Assembly (NCBI RefSeq): GCF_039969785.1
Contig: NZ_JBDVNC010000048.1
Coordinates: 124,001-188,000 of the forward strand
DNA from: Shimia sp039969785
GTDB taxonomy: Bacteria; Pseudomonadota; Alphaproteobacteria; Rhodobacterales; Rhodobacteraceae
DNA: 64,000 nucleotides
Direction: 5' to 3'
Position numbers and translations under genes: made by a program. Below are positions 52,851-62,277 of the stretch, one piece after another (the stretch's first letter is position 1; the number at the start of each line of letters is the position of its first letter). The notes under the pieces were generated by a model. The model was given only the letters and a program-made list of their open reading frames with translations. It had not been told where the DNA came from and did no database searches.

Positions 52851-54004
52851 TCAGCGGCTGCGCGCGCCACTGAACACCGGGCGTGGCACGGGTCCGTGCA
52901 ATAACGGCAGGAGTGTGAGGAAATAAATCAGCCAGCCGAAGCACCATGCGATGGCGGCAAAGTCCAGAACTCCTGCCATGCGCAAAACTGTCGCCAGAGT
53001 GATGAGAGCAAAGCACAAAACCACAGGTCCACGAACTCTGAGACCGTCGTCCATACGATGCGCAAAAGCACGCGCTGAAACGGCCATGATCAGGCCCCCC
53101 ATCGCACCCATCGTCAAAGCGTGGGTCGCCCCGGACGTCCCGACGCCGCCGATAAAAAACAGCAGTAGTCCTATCGGCAACCACATGAATCCAATCACCA
53201 GCATTGCAAGAAGTGGGTCGCGTAAAGCGGCCCGCAATGGCCACCGGACCATCTGGACGATAAGCACAAACGCAACCAGCGCAAAAACCGCCTCGCCAAT
53301 CTGCTGATGTCCAGCCACGAATACCACGTTTCCAACGATCAGCAGGACCATCCCAGGCCAATTTTGCCAGACAGGTATGACTGAACCGGTTCTACCCGCC
53401 CGTTTGTCGGCAGTGTCCAAATACGCGGGCACCATGCGTCCCCCACCACGGTCAACAGCACCGCACAGCCAAGGACCGGCCAGATAAACCGGGCTTGATC
53501 AATCATCGGCATAGCATAGATCCAGATCGCTGACCCAAAACCTGCTGCAAGACAAACCGCCACAAAAAATGGCCGGCCTGCTTTTCCTCCCTGCTGTGCT
53601 TCACGCAGCAACAGGGCAGCAATGCCCCAGAAAAACCCCAGCGTTGTGACAATGGCCACCCCTTCTGCCAAAGCACCGCCAAGCAAAAGGCAAACACGTG
53701 TGGCCGTCCAGAATGATGCAAGCATCACCAGCGCCACGCCGCCCACTGGGGCGCGGCCTGTCCAACTGCTGCAGGCTGTCAGCAAATAGCCCGCCACCGC
53801 GGCGCCACCAAACCCAAAAACCATCTCGTGAATATGCCATTCCAGGGTCAGCCCTAGATTCGGCCAAATCTGATTTCCCCACTGCCATAAAGCCACGCAA
53901 ACAGCCGCCCAAATCGCTGATAGCGGAAACATTACGCGAAAAGATGCGGCCCAAAAGCCGGTTTTCGGCCAAACCCGGTCGCTTAGGGGACGATCCGATA
54001 CCAA
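52851..54004 (-). pseudogene. NnrS-family membrane protein gene with a frameshift
   Basis: NnrS proteins are polytopic haem/copper membrane proteins linked to nitric-oxide stress. From a TTG at 54004 (AAGGAG upstream), one frame gives the N-terminal half, with WHIHEMVFGFGGAAVAGYLLT. It then reads TVVGDAWCPRIW and ends at 53339. The second frame, covering 53435-52851, starts MVPAYLDTADKRAG and holds the C-terminal helices. Adding one G to the five-G run at 53440-53444 would give VVGGRMVPAYLD, the expected family reading. This points to a one-base deletion in a homopolymer or a sequencing error. Confidence 0.8.
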
Positions 54005-54020
54005 CGGGCGACTCTCCTTC

Positions 54021-54049
54021 TTGACAAAGCCTGCCTTGCTGCCTCACTT
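54021..54049 (+). promoter_or_regulatory. Possible promoter of the cobalamin riboswitch operon
   Basis: A perfect -35 TTGACA at 54021-54026 lies about 35 bases before the riboswitch start. The -10 at 17-base spacing (TCACTT) is weak. The nnrS start codon lies on the opposite strand just to the left. Confidence 0.35.
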
Positions 54050-54056
54050 GGGCGCG

Positions 54057-54240
54057 CTGGTGCCTGTTCTAGGACAGGTGAATAGGGAATGCGACACGCG
54101 GTTTCACAAAATCGCCAAGCGCAGCCGCCCCCGCGACCGTGACCGGAGAGGTTGCCCAATGCCACTGGTTTTCCGGGAAGGCAGGGTCACCGAAGGCCAG
54201 ATGGGCCGAAATCCGCAAGCCGGGAGACCTGCCAGCGACT
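54057..54240 (+). promoter_or_regulatory. Cobalamin riboswitch
   Basis: The region has the conserved parts of the adenosylcobalamin riboswitch in order: GGTGCCTG, AGGTGAATAGGGAATG, CAGCCGCCCCCGCGACCGTGA (quoted in part: CCGCCCCCGCGACCGTGA), TGCCACTGG, GGGAAGGCAGGG and the B12 box GCAAGCCGGGAGACCTGCC at 54215-54233. It lies about 90 bases upstream of the DUF1636-cobW-cobN-cobGHIJ operon and should shut it off when cobalamin is plentiful. The downstream stretch 54241-54330 is GC-rich and may hold the expression platform. Confidence 0.95.
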
Positions 54241-54330
54241 GAGTTGACGTAAACCGGACGGGGTGTTTCCGGTGTCGGGCTGACGCATGGCAACCCGTCC
54301 CTTCCCCCCGTCCCCGCAAGGGAAGAGTCC

Positions 54331-54714
54331 ATGACCGACCCCAAGGCACCTGTCGAATTGCTGGTCTGTACGACCTGCCGCGCTGGCGCACCAACCGATC
54401 AGGAAGGGCCCCGCCCCGGCACCCAGCTGTTTGAGGCACTTCAAGGCTGTAAATTGCCAGACAACGTCACCCTGCGCGGTGTCGAATGTTTTTCGAACTG
54501 CGATTTTGGCTGTTCAATCACATTACGCGGTGGTTCGGATCGCTGGACTTATGTTTATGGTCAGTTCACCGGGTCTAAGGACGCTGATCTGATCGCAGAC
54601 GGGGCCAGTAAATACGCTGCAACGCCAGATGGTCTTGTGCCCTGGCGCGAACGCTCGACCCATTTTCGCAAAAACTGTATCGCCCGTATCCCACCCCAGG
54701 AGATCCCTGAATGA
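54331..54714 (+). CDS. DUF1636 cysteine-rich metal-binding-like protein
   Basis: A 127-residue cytoplasmic protein with Cys clusters VCTTCR (near residue 13) and ECFSNCDFGC (near residues 52-61), a spacing seen in thioredoxin-like [2Fe-2S] ferredoxins and in DUF1636. It is the first gene under the cobalamin riboswitch, and its stop overlaps the cobW start by four bases (ATGA). A role in cobalt handling or redox during cobalamin synthesis is inferred from this position. Confidence 0.85.
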   Translation: MTDPKAPVELLVCTTCRAGAPTDQEGPRPGTQLFEALQGCKLPDNVTLRGVECFSNCDFGCSITLRGGSDRWTYVYGQFTGSKDADLIADGASKYAATPDGLVPWRERSTHFRKNCIARIPPQEIPE

Positions 54715-55748
54715 GCACTCTCGAAAAACTCCCCGTTACTGTGATCACCGGATTTCTGGGGTCTGGCAAAACCACCCTGATCCGCAACTTGATGCAGAAC
54801 CCCCAGGGCAAACGTCTGGCTGTGATCGTCAATGAATTTGGCGATGTTGGGGTCGACGGCGACATCCTGAAATCCTGCGCGATCCCAGATTGCCCCGAAG
54901 AGAATATTCTGGAGCTGGCCAATGGATGCATCTGCTGCACAGTCGCGGATGATTTCATTCCTACCATAGAAGCGTTGATGGCGCTGGAACCACGCCCCGA
55001 ACACATTCTGATTGAAACCAGCGGTCTGGCGCTGCCCAAACCTTTGCTCAAGGCGTTTGACTGGCCCGATATTCGCTCAAAGATCACCGTAGATGGCGTC
55101 ATCGCGCTGGCCGATGCCGAAGCTGTTGCGGATGGGCGCTTTGCGCCCAACGTGGCCGCTGTTGATGCACAGCGCGAGGCGGATGGCTCGCTGGATCACG
55201 AAACACCGTTGTCCGAAGTGTTTCAGGATCAGGTATCTTGCGCCGATATCGTATTGTTGACCAAGCCGGATCTGGCAGGACAGGCTGGTGTGGCCAAGGC
55301 CAAAGAAATGGTGCTGGCCGAAGCCCCCCGCCCATTGCCAGTGGTCGAAGTCGCCGAAGGCGAAGTTGATCCGCGCATTATTCTGGGGCTTGGCGCCGCA
55401 GCCGAAGACGACATGGACAACCGTCCAAGCCATCACGACGACCATGACGATCATGAACATGACGATTTCGAAAGCGTCGTGATTGACATCCCGGAACAAA
55501 GCGATCCGGCCGCGCTGGTTGCGAAAATCGAAAAGCTGGCCAAGGATCAGAACATTCTGCGCGTCAAAGGCTATGCGGCTGTCTCGGGCAAACCGATGCG
55601 GTTGCTGGTTCAGGCCGTTGGCGCTCGCGTGCGTCACCAGTTTGACCGCCCATGGAAACCAGATGAAGCGCGACAAGGTCGAATGGTCGTGATTGCTGAA
55701 CATGACGACGTCAATGAAGAAGCGATCCGCGCGGCGCTGGTGGATTGA
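54711..55748 (+). CDS. cobW: CobW, GTP-dependent metal chaperone of cobalamin synthesis
   Basis: G3E-family GTPase thought to deliver cobalt for insertion by CobNST. The 345-residue protein has Walker A GFLGSGKTT (about residues 14-22), the metal-binding GCICCTV (about 72-78), and a His/Asp-rich loop HHDDHDDHEHDD (about 239-250) before the C-terminal CobW_C domain. It is coupled to the DUF1636 gene and followed six bases later by cobN. Confidence 0.95.
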   Translation: MSTLEKLPVTVITGFLGSGKTTLIRNLMQNPQGKRLAVIVNEFGDVGVDGDILKSCAIPDCPEENILELANGCICCTVADDFIPTIEALMALEPRPEHILIETSGLALPKPLLKAFDWPDIRSKITVDGVIALADAEAVADGRFAPNVAAVDAQREADGSLDHETPLSEVFQDQVSCADIVLLTKPDLAGQAGVAKAKEMVLAEAPRPLPVVEVAEGEVDPRIILGLGAAAEDDMDNRPSHHDDHDDHEHDDFESVVIDIPEQSDPAALVAKIEKLAKDQNILRVKGYAAVSGKPMRLLVQAVGARVRHQFDRPWKPDEARQGRMVVIAEHDDVNEEAIRAALVD

Positions 55749-55754
55749 TAGCTG

Positions 55755-58700
55755 ATGCACGTCGTCTTTCGCGAAAGCCATGGGTTGGATGAAACCGAAA
55801 CCCCGATTGACCTGGGTCAAACCCCGGCTGATCTGGTTGTTTTGTCGTTTTCTGATTCCGACCTTGGCGCTTTCGCGGCGGGATGGCACCGTGCCGACGG
55901 CAGCCTGCCGACCCTGCGGCTGGCGAATCTGACGGCGCTCAAGCATCCTTTGTCCGTAGACACATATGTCGAACAGACGTTGTCAGGCGCCAAGGCCATT
56001 TTGATCCGCCTGATCGGGGGCATTTCGTACTGGTCCTATGGCATTCAACAGCTGCGCGCGCTGGCCCAGGAAAAAGGCATCGCGCTGGCCGTGTTGCCTG
56101 CGGATGGTCGGCCTGATGAACGGTTGGACGAAGTTTCAACGCTGCCCGTCAGCACGCTGCACCGTTTGACGCACCTGTGTGACACGGGCGGCGCGATTGC
56201 GGCGCAGGCCGCGCTGGCGCAACTGGCTTTGGCAGCCGGGCTTTATGCCCGCCCCGTGCACGGTTCAAAAAACCTGCCAGACACCGGTGCGTGGACCCCG
56301 GAAACAGGGCTTTGCGCCATCGAAGCGACGCGCGATCCTGCAAAACCATTGATCGCAATCACTTTTTACCGCGCCTATATCAGCGCTGCGGATACTGCCC
56401 CGATCGAGGCGATGTTCACCGAATTTCGCGCCCGTGGGTTCGACGTGATTGGTCTTTTTGCCCCGTCTTTGAAACAGCCTGACACAGCGAAATGGTTGTC
56501 ACAAACCCTGCGCGGTCTGCAACCATCCGCCATTGTGAATGCCACCGCTTTTTCAGGCAAAGGCAGCACCGGTATTTCACCGCTTGATGCCACGGATGCG
56601 CCCGTGTTTCAGGTCGCGTTATCCACCGCGCGCCGCAAAGACTGGGCCGGGTCTGAACGTGGCCTGTCGCCTGCCGATCTGGCGATGCACGTCGTGTTGC
56701 CCGAGGTCGACGGGCGTCTGTTCGCCGGTGTTTCGTCGTTCAAGGAACCCGGCAAGAAAGACGCCGCCCTTGAATATTCACGGTTTGCCCATCGCGCCCA
56801 TGCTGAACGGATCAGCGCTTTGGCCGACAAGGTTCAAGGCTGGATCAAACTGGCGCGAAAGCCGAACGGTGACAAGAAAATTGCCATTGTGCTCAGCACG
56901 TATCCCGGCAAAAACTGGAATATGGCCCACGCTGTTGGGCTTGACGCGCTCGCCAGTACCGAAAGCATTTTACTCGATCTTGCCAGGGATGGGTTTTCCA
57001 TTTGTGATGGCCCGGCGCTTGCCAATGTCTTGTCCGAGGCAACGCTGGACTGGTCAGTCGACGCCTATCGCGGCGCACTGAATTCGCTGCCTCAGCAGCT
57101 TCAAGATGATCTGAACGAAACATGGGGTGATCCAGAGGCTGACCCCGCTGTGCAAAACGGCGCGTTTCAGTTCAAAGCCGTAGCGCGCGGCAACGCTTTG
57201 ATCACCCTTCAACCCGAGCGTGGTCAGCCTGACAAACGCGACGAAGAATATCACGATCTGACGCGCACCCCGCGCCATGCCTATGTTGCCTTTTACCTCT
57301 GGCTGCGTCATGCCCGCAGCATTGATGCACTGGTGCATATCGGTGCGCATGGCACGCTGGAATGGCTGCCGGGCAAGTCCGTTGCGCTGTCTGACACCTG
57401 CTGGCCCGAGGCGCTGATTGGATCGATACCGGTCATCTACCCGTTTATCGTCAATGACCCCGGTGAAGCCGCGCAAGCCAAACGTCGGATCGCGGCAATC
57501 ACACTTGGCCATGTGCCACCACCGCTCAAAACCTCGGCCACCCCGCAACGGTTTGTCCGCCTTGAGACACTGCTGGATGAATTTTCAAATGCCGACGGGT
57601 TGGACCCGCGGCGGCGCGACCGGCTTCAGCAAGACATCAGCGACGAGGCTCAGGCCCTTGGTTTACAGCAAGAGCTGGGACTGGAAACGGCCATCTCACT
57701 TGCGGAAACCATCACCCGGATCGACACGTTTGTTTGCGACATCAAGGAAAGCCAGTTTGGCGACGGTCTTCATATCTATGGCCGTGCCCCTGTAGTGGAA
57801 GGCAGCTTCGACGCCGCACCTTCCGCACATTCGGAACGAGACGGTCTGTTGCGCGCCCTCAAAGGGCTGCGTGTCGGAGCTGGTCCATCCGGGTCGCCCT
57901 ATCGCGGCCGCCATGATGTGCTGCCGACCGGACGCAACCTTTATACGACGGACCCGCGGTCTGTACCGTCCCGGGCGGCCTATGCACAAGGCGTTGCACT
58001 TGCCGAAGAGCTGGTGCGCAAACATCTGCAGGATGAAGGCGATTACCCGCGAAACCTGATTGTTGATCTCTGGGGATCAGCCACCATGCGCACAGCGGGC
58101 GAAGAGTTTGCCATGGCGCTGCATCTGCTGGGTGCCAAGCCGATCTGGGACGAAGGCAGCGAACGGGTCAGCGGTGTTGAAATTCTGCCAATCACGCTGC
58201 TGGAACGCCCGCGCATTGACGTGACATTGCGGGTTTCGGGCTTGTTCAGAGACGTGTTCCCCACGCTTTCAACCCTGTTTGGTCAGGCAATCAAAGCCCT
58301 GTGTGAACGTGATGAAGCCAAGGACTGGAACCCATTTGCAGGGCGCGTCACCGCGCCGCGTGTGTATGGCCCCGCGCCGGGCAGCTATGGGCTTGGCATG
58401 GGGCAGGACATTGAAAACTATACGGATACCGGGCGACAGGCAGCGGGCCAGGCATGGCTGACAGCCTCGTCATGGGCGCTGGACGGCGACAAACAAACGA
58501 TGGACCGGGATGGCATTTCGGAACGCGTCGCCCAAGCCGACAGTTTCGTGCATTTACAGGACCTTCCCGAGACCGACATTTTGCTGGCGGCGGATTATGC
58601 TGCCCACGAAGCGGGTTTTGCCGCTGCTCAACAGATCACAGGCGGGTCTGCCGCGCTTTATCACATTGATAATACCAACCCGACCGCCCCCCGCGCCCGC

Positions 58701-59039
58701 AACCTGACCGAAGAAATTGCCCGCGTCGTTCATGCCAGAGCGACAAATTCTGACTGGCTGGCCGGTATGCGGCGTCACGGATTTCGCGGTGGCGCAGAAA
58801 TAGCTGCAACGCTGGATCACATGGCGGCCTTTGCGCATCTCGCAGGCGCGGTGCCCCCGCATCTGTTTGACGCCTACCATGACGCCACGCTGGGCAATGA
58901 CGCCATTGTTGATTTCCTGAACCGCGAAAACCCACAGGCTCTGGCCGCGATGCGCGACCGGTTCGCAGCGTTGTTTGAGGCCGGACTTTGGTCAACCCGG
59001 CGCAATTCGATCCTTGCCGATCTGGAGAACCAGCCATGA
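55755..59039 (+). CDS. cobN: Cobaltochelatase subunit CobN
   Basis: Large subunit of the ATP-dependent cobalt chelatase that inserts Co2+ into hydrogenobyrinate a,c-diamide; it works with CobS and CobT, not present here. The 1094-residue protein has conserved family stretches HIGAHGTLEWLPGKSVALSD and VYGPAPGSYGLGMG. Length is at the shorter end of the family. Its stop overlaps the cobG start by four bases (ATGA). Confidence 0.96.
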   Translation: MHVVFRESHGLDETETPIDLGQTPADLVVLSFSDSDLGAFAAGWHRADGSLPTLRLANLTALKHPLSVDTYVEQTLSGAKAILIRLIGGISYWSYGIQQLRALAQEKGIALAVLPADGRPDERLDEVSTLPVSTLHRLTHLCDTGGAIAAQAALAQLALAAGLYARPVHGSKNLPDTGAWTPETGLCAIEATRDPAKPLIAITFYRAYISAADTAPIEAMFTEFRARGFDVIGLFAPSLKQPDTAKWLSQTLRGLQPSAIVNATAFSGKGSTGISPLDATDAPVFQVALSTARRKDWAGSERGLSPADLAMHVVLPEVDGRLFAGVSSFKEPGKKDAALEYSRFAHRAHAERISALADKVQGWIKLARKPNGDKKIAIVLSTYPGKNWNMAHAVGLDALASTESILLDLARDGFSICDGPALANVLSEATLDWSVDAYRGALNSLPQQLQDDLNETWGDPEADPAVQNGAFQFKAVARGNALITLQPERGQPDKRDEEYHDLTRTPRHAYVAFYLWLRHARSIDALVHIGAHGTLEWLPGKSVALSDTCWPEALIGSIPVIYPFIVNDPGEAAQAKRRIAAITLGHVPPPLKTSATPQRFVRLETLLDEFSNADGLDPRRRDRLQQDISDEAQALGLQQELGLETAISLAETITRIDTFVCDIKESQFGDGLHIYGRAPVVEGSFDAAPSAHSERDGLLRALKGLRVGAGPSGSPYRGRHDVLPTGRNLYTTDPRSVPSRAAYAQGVALAEELVRKHLQDEGDYPRNLIVDLWGSATMRTAGEEFAMALHLLGAKPIWDEGSERVSGVEILPITLLERPRIDVTLRVSGLFRDVFPTLSTLFGQAIKALCERDEAKDWNPFAGRVTAPRVYGPAPGSYGLGMGQDIENYTDTGRQAAGQAWLTASSWALDGDKQTMDRDGISERVAQADSFVHLQDLPETDILLAADYAAHEAGFAAAQQITGGSAALYHIDNTNPTAPRARNLTEEIARVVHARATNSDWLAGMRRHGFRGGAEIAATLDHMAAFAHLAGAVPPHLFDAYHDATLGNDAIVDFLNRENPQALAAMRDRFAALFEAGLWSTRRNSILADLENQP

Positions 59040-60181
59040 GCCGCCCCGAGGGCAAAGGATGGTGCCCCGGGGCTTATCGCCCGATGATGTCGGGCGACGG
59101 GCTGGTTGTACGGGTGCGCCCCATGATGGCACGCCTTGATCGCGACCAGATACTGGGCCTTAGCGAAACGGCACTTGAATATGGATCGGGGCTTATCGAT
59201 CTGACCAGCCGCGCCAATCTGCAAATTCGCGGCGTCGCGGAAAAAGATCACGAGGCAGTTTTGACCCGGCTCAACGCCCTGTGTTTGCTGCCGGATGATC
59301 CCGATCTGGAAAGCCGACGCAATATTCTGGTGTCCCCGCTTTGGCAGCAGGACGATGAAACCTTTCAACTTGCGTCCGAGTTGACCAACCGCCTGCGTGA
59401 ACTGCCCGACATGCCTGCCAAAATCGGGTTTGCAATCGACACCGGCCCTGCCCCGTTGTTTTCATCGGATTCAGCAGATTTCCGGCTTGAGCGCAGCGAT
59501 GGCGGGATTGTGTTGCGGGCCGATGGCAACTCCAAAGGTCTGGCCGTTTCTTTGAACACCGCAATCGACGCGCTTATCGATATGGCGCGCTGGTTTGTGG
59601 CAACCGGCGGCGTCGAAAACCGTCGCATGGCTGCGCACTTGTCGCATGAGCCTTTGCCATCAAAATGGCAGACTGCACAATCCGACAGACCTGCCCCAGA
59701 GATCACACCCGGCCCCTGCAAAGCAGGCGACGTCTACGGCGCCGCCTTTGGCAAAATCAACGCTACAGAGTTGCGCGACTTGATGCACACAACAGGCGCA
59801 ACCGCCTTGCGGGTAACACCCTGGCGATTGTTTTTGCTGGAGTGCGCAACCTCATTTTTGTCGGACGCCCCAAATTTCATCACGCACCCTGCGGACCCGC
59901 TCTTGCAGGTCGACGCCTGCCCGGGTGCCCCGCTGTGCAATGCGGCGACGGTCGAGACACGCGCCCTGGCACATACGCTCGCCAAAGTGTCCCCCACGCC
60001 ACTGCATATCAGCGGGTGCGCCAAAGGCTGCGCCAGACCGCGCGCCTGTGCCACAACCCTTGTGGGACGAGATGGTAAATTCGACCTTGTTCGCAATGGG
60101 CGCCCATGGGATGAGCCGCACCTGACCGACCTCACACCTGAAACGCTTGTCCGACATATCGGAGACATTGATGCCCTATGA
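59036..60181 (+). CDS. cobG: Precorrin-3B synthase CobG
   Basis: Oxygen-dependent monooxygenase of the aerobic pathway that makes precorrin-3B; its presence marks the late-cobalt route. The 381-residue protein resembles sulfite/nitrite reductases, with repeated ferredoxin-like halves and the cluster/sirohaem Cys set CPGAPLC ... CAKGCARPRAC in the C-terminal part. The ATG at 59036 overlaps the cobN stop; an earlier in-frame start would add 16 residues inside cobN. Its 3' end overlaps cobH by 11 bases. Confidence 0.95.
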   Translation: MSRPEGKGWCPGAYRPMMSGDGLVVRVRPMMARLDRDQILGLSETALEYGSGLIDLTSRANLQIRGVAEKDHEAVLTRLNALCLLPDDPDLESRRNILVSPLWQQDDETFQLASELTNRLRELPDMPAKIGFAIDTGPAPLFSSDSADFRLERSDGGIVLRADGNSKGLAVSLNTAIDALIDMARWFVATGGVENRRMAAHLSHEPLPSKWQTAQSDRPAPEITPGPCKAGDVYGAAFGKINATELRDLMHTTGATALRVTPWRLFLLECATSFLSDAPNFITHPADPLLQVDACPGAPLCNAATVETRALAHTLAKVSPTPLHISGCAKGCARPRACATTLVGRDGKFDLVRNGRPWDEPHLTDLTPETLVRHIGDIDAL

Positions 60182-60800
60182 ATACGAAAAAAACGGCCAG
60201 GCAATCTATGATGAGAGCTTTGCCACCATCCGACGTGAGGCTGATCTGACAGGCTTTGACGCCGATGAAGAACAGGTGGCTGTTCGTATGATCCACGCAA
60301 CCGGAATGGTCGGCTTGGAAAAACATGTAAAATTTTCGGCAGGGATGGTCGCCGCCGCGCGCAGCGCTATGGAAAATGGTGCGCCGATATTCTGCGACGC
60401 CCGTATGGTGTCCGAAGGTGTCACGCGCCCGCGCCTGCCAGCGGATAACGAGGTGATCTGCACCTTGCATGCACCGGGAATACACGAGCTGGCGGCAAAA
60501 CTGGGCAACACCCGGTCCGCTGCCGCACTGGAACACTGGCGCGACCGGCTGGACGGCGCCATTGTCGCTATCGGCAACGCGCCAACCGCCCTGTTTCACC
60601 TGCTGAATATGCTTCAGGATCCGAACTGTCCGCGCCCTGCTGCCATCATTGGGTGTCCTGTTGGGTTTGTCGGCGCCAAAGAAAGCAAAGACGCGCTTTG
60701 GAAGGATCAACCGGTGCCATGCTGCATCGTCGAGGGCCGTCTGGGCGGTTCTGCCATTACTGTTGCCGCCATCAACGCAATCGCGAGCCGTAAAGAATGA
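60171..60800 (+). CDS. cobH: Precorrin-8X methylmutase CobH
   Basis: Moves the C-11 methyl group to C-12, giving hydrogenobyrinate. The 209-residue protein has the catalytic His in MIHATGMVGLEKHVKFS and the family segments FCDARMVSEGV and GNAPTALFHLL. The ATG at 60171 has GGAG six bases upstream; an ATG at 60147 would add eight residues. It overlaps cobG by 11 bases and cobI by four. Confidence 0.96.
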   Translation: MPYEYEKNGQAIYDESFATIRREADLTGFDADEEQVAVRMIHATGMVGLEKHVKFSAGMVAAARSAMENGAPIFCDARMVSEGVTRPRLPADNEVICTLHAPGIHELAAKLGNTRSAAALEHWRDRLDGAIVAIGNAPTALFHLLNMLQDPNCPRPAAIIGCPVGFVGAKESKDALWKDQPVPCCIVEGRLGGSAITVAAINAIASRKE

Positions 60801-61528
60801 CCAAAACAGGTACCATCTATGGCGTTGGCCTTGGCCCCGGAGACCCCGACCTGATGAGCGTACGCGCGCATCGGTTGTTAGGCGCGGCCAATCATGTCGC
60901 TTTCTTTCGCAAGGCAGGCCGCAAGGGTCAGGCCCGTCAGATCGTGGATGGGCTTTTGGCACAGGATGCGGTTGAAATTCCGATGGAATACCCGGTCACA
61001 ACCGAAATTCCTGTGCATGATCCACGCTACAACGTACTGCTGTCAGCGTTTTATGAAGAGGTGACCCAGCACCTGATTGCTTTGGTTCAATCCGGTCAGG
61101 ATGTCGTGGTTCTTTGCGAAGGGGATCCGTTTTTCTACGGCTCGTTCATGCATCTCTATGCCCGTCTGCGCGACGTGGTTCCGGTCGAGGTTGTGCCTGC
61201 GATCACCGGAATGTCCGGGGCGTGGACGGCCACCGAAACCCCGATCACGTGGGGCGACGATGTTCTAACAGTGTTGATGGGCACGTTGCCACAAGACAAA
61301 CTGGTCGATCATATCAAACGCACCGATGCGCTGGTCATTATGAAGATCGGCAGCAATTACCAAAAGGTTGTGGCCGCGCTGAAAGACGGCGGAAAATTCG
61401 ATGACGCATGGCTGGTTCAATTCGCGACCATGGGCAAACAAACCGTTACCAAGCTGTCCGATATGACCGATTCCGGCACGCCTTATTTCTCGATCATCAT
61501 TGTGCATGGACAGGGGCGTAGACCATGA
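60797..61528 (+). CDS. cobI: Precorrin-2 C20-methyltransferase CobI
   Basis: SAM-dependent tetrapyrrole methylase acting at C-20. The 243-residue protein starts TIYGVGLGPGDPDLMSVRA, with the Gly-rich family motif, and has VVLCEGDPFFYGSF (about residues 104-117), the SAM-binding loop. It is coupled to cobH and cobJ by ATGA overlaps on both sides. Confidence 0.96.
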   Translation: MTKTGTIYGVGLGPGDPDLMSVRAHRLLGAANHVAFFRKAGRKGQARQIVDGLLAQDAVEIPMEYPVTTEIPVHDPRYNVLLSAFYEEVTQHLIALVQSGQDVVVLCEGDPFFYGSFMHLYARLRDVVPVEVVPAITGMSGAWTATETPITWGDDVLTVLMGTLPQDKLVDHIKRTDALVIMKIGSNYQKVVAALKDGGKFDDAWLVQFATMGKQTVTKLSDMTDSGTPYFSIIIVHGQGRRP

Positions 61529-62277
61529 GGGGGTCCTTGGTGATCGCCGGTCTGGGGCCGGGAAATGACGCGCTGATCACACCCGAGGTGCAGGATGCGC
61601 TGGACAGGGCGACTGATATTGTTGGGTATATCCCTTATGTCGCGCGCATCGCCGCGCGCCCGGGGTTGACCTTGCATCCTTCAGACAACCGGGTGGAAAT
61701 TGACCGGTCACGCCTAGCGCTGGACATGGCATGCAACGGTAGGCAAGTCGTGGTCGTATCTTCCGGGGACCCGAGTGTTTTTGCAATGGCTTCTGCGGTT
61801 TTTGAAGCTGTCGAACACGGCGAACCCGACTGGCGCGATCTGGACATTCAGGTTCTGCCCGGCATTACTGCCATGCTCGCCGCATCTGCAGCCTGTGGCG
61901 CGCCGCTTGGGCATGATTTCTGCGCCATCAACCTCAGCGACAACCTTAAGCCATGGGACCTGATCGAAAAGCGTTTGCGCCTTGCGGGCGAGGCTGATTT
62001 TGCAATGGCGTTTTATAATCCCAGATCGAAATCACGCCCCGAAGGGTTCGCCAAAGCGCTGAAAACGCTACAGGATACTTGCAATGACGCGCGCCCGATC
62101 ATCTTTGCGCGCAATGTGTCCCGCCCTGATCAGACAATCAATATCGTGCCTTTGACAGAGGCCACGCCAGACATGGCCGACATGCGCACCGTGGTTTTGC
62201 TTGGATCGTCGCGCACACGGATTATTCAGCGTAACGGCACGCCCTTTGTCTATACACCCCGGTCTGTCGAGGGATGA
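61525..62277 (+). CDS. cobJ: Precorrin-3B C17-methyltransferase CobJ
   Basis: SAM-dependent methylase that contracts the ring and methylates C-17. The 250-residue protein has VIAGLGPGNDALITPEV at its start, VVVSSGDPSVFAMA (about residues 74-87), and the CobJ pattern HDFCAINLSDNLKPW. Its last 28 bases overlap the 3' end of the inverted cobK gene. It is the last gene of the riboswitch-led string on the plus strand before the inversion. Confidence 0.96.
   Translation: MRGSLVIAGLGPGNDALITPEVQDALDRATDIVGYIPYVARIAARPGLTLHPSDNRVEIDRSRLALDMACNGRQVVVVSSGDPSVFAMASAVFEAVEHGEPDWRDLDIQVLPGITAMLAASAACGAPLGHDFCAINLSDNLKPWDLIEKRLRLAGEADFAMAFYNPRSKSRPEGFAKALKTLQDTCNDARPIIFARNVSRPDQTINIVPLTEATPDMADMRTVVLLGSSRTRIIQRNGTPFVYTPRSVEG

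Noticed and set aside
52774..53361. N-terminal extension of cobO by 196 codons
   Set aside because: The extension overlaps the NnrS-type coding region and has no CobO likeness; the ATG at 52773 has a ribosome binding site and gives the family length.
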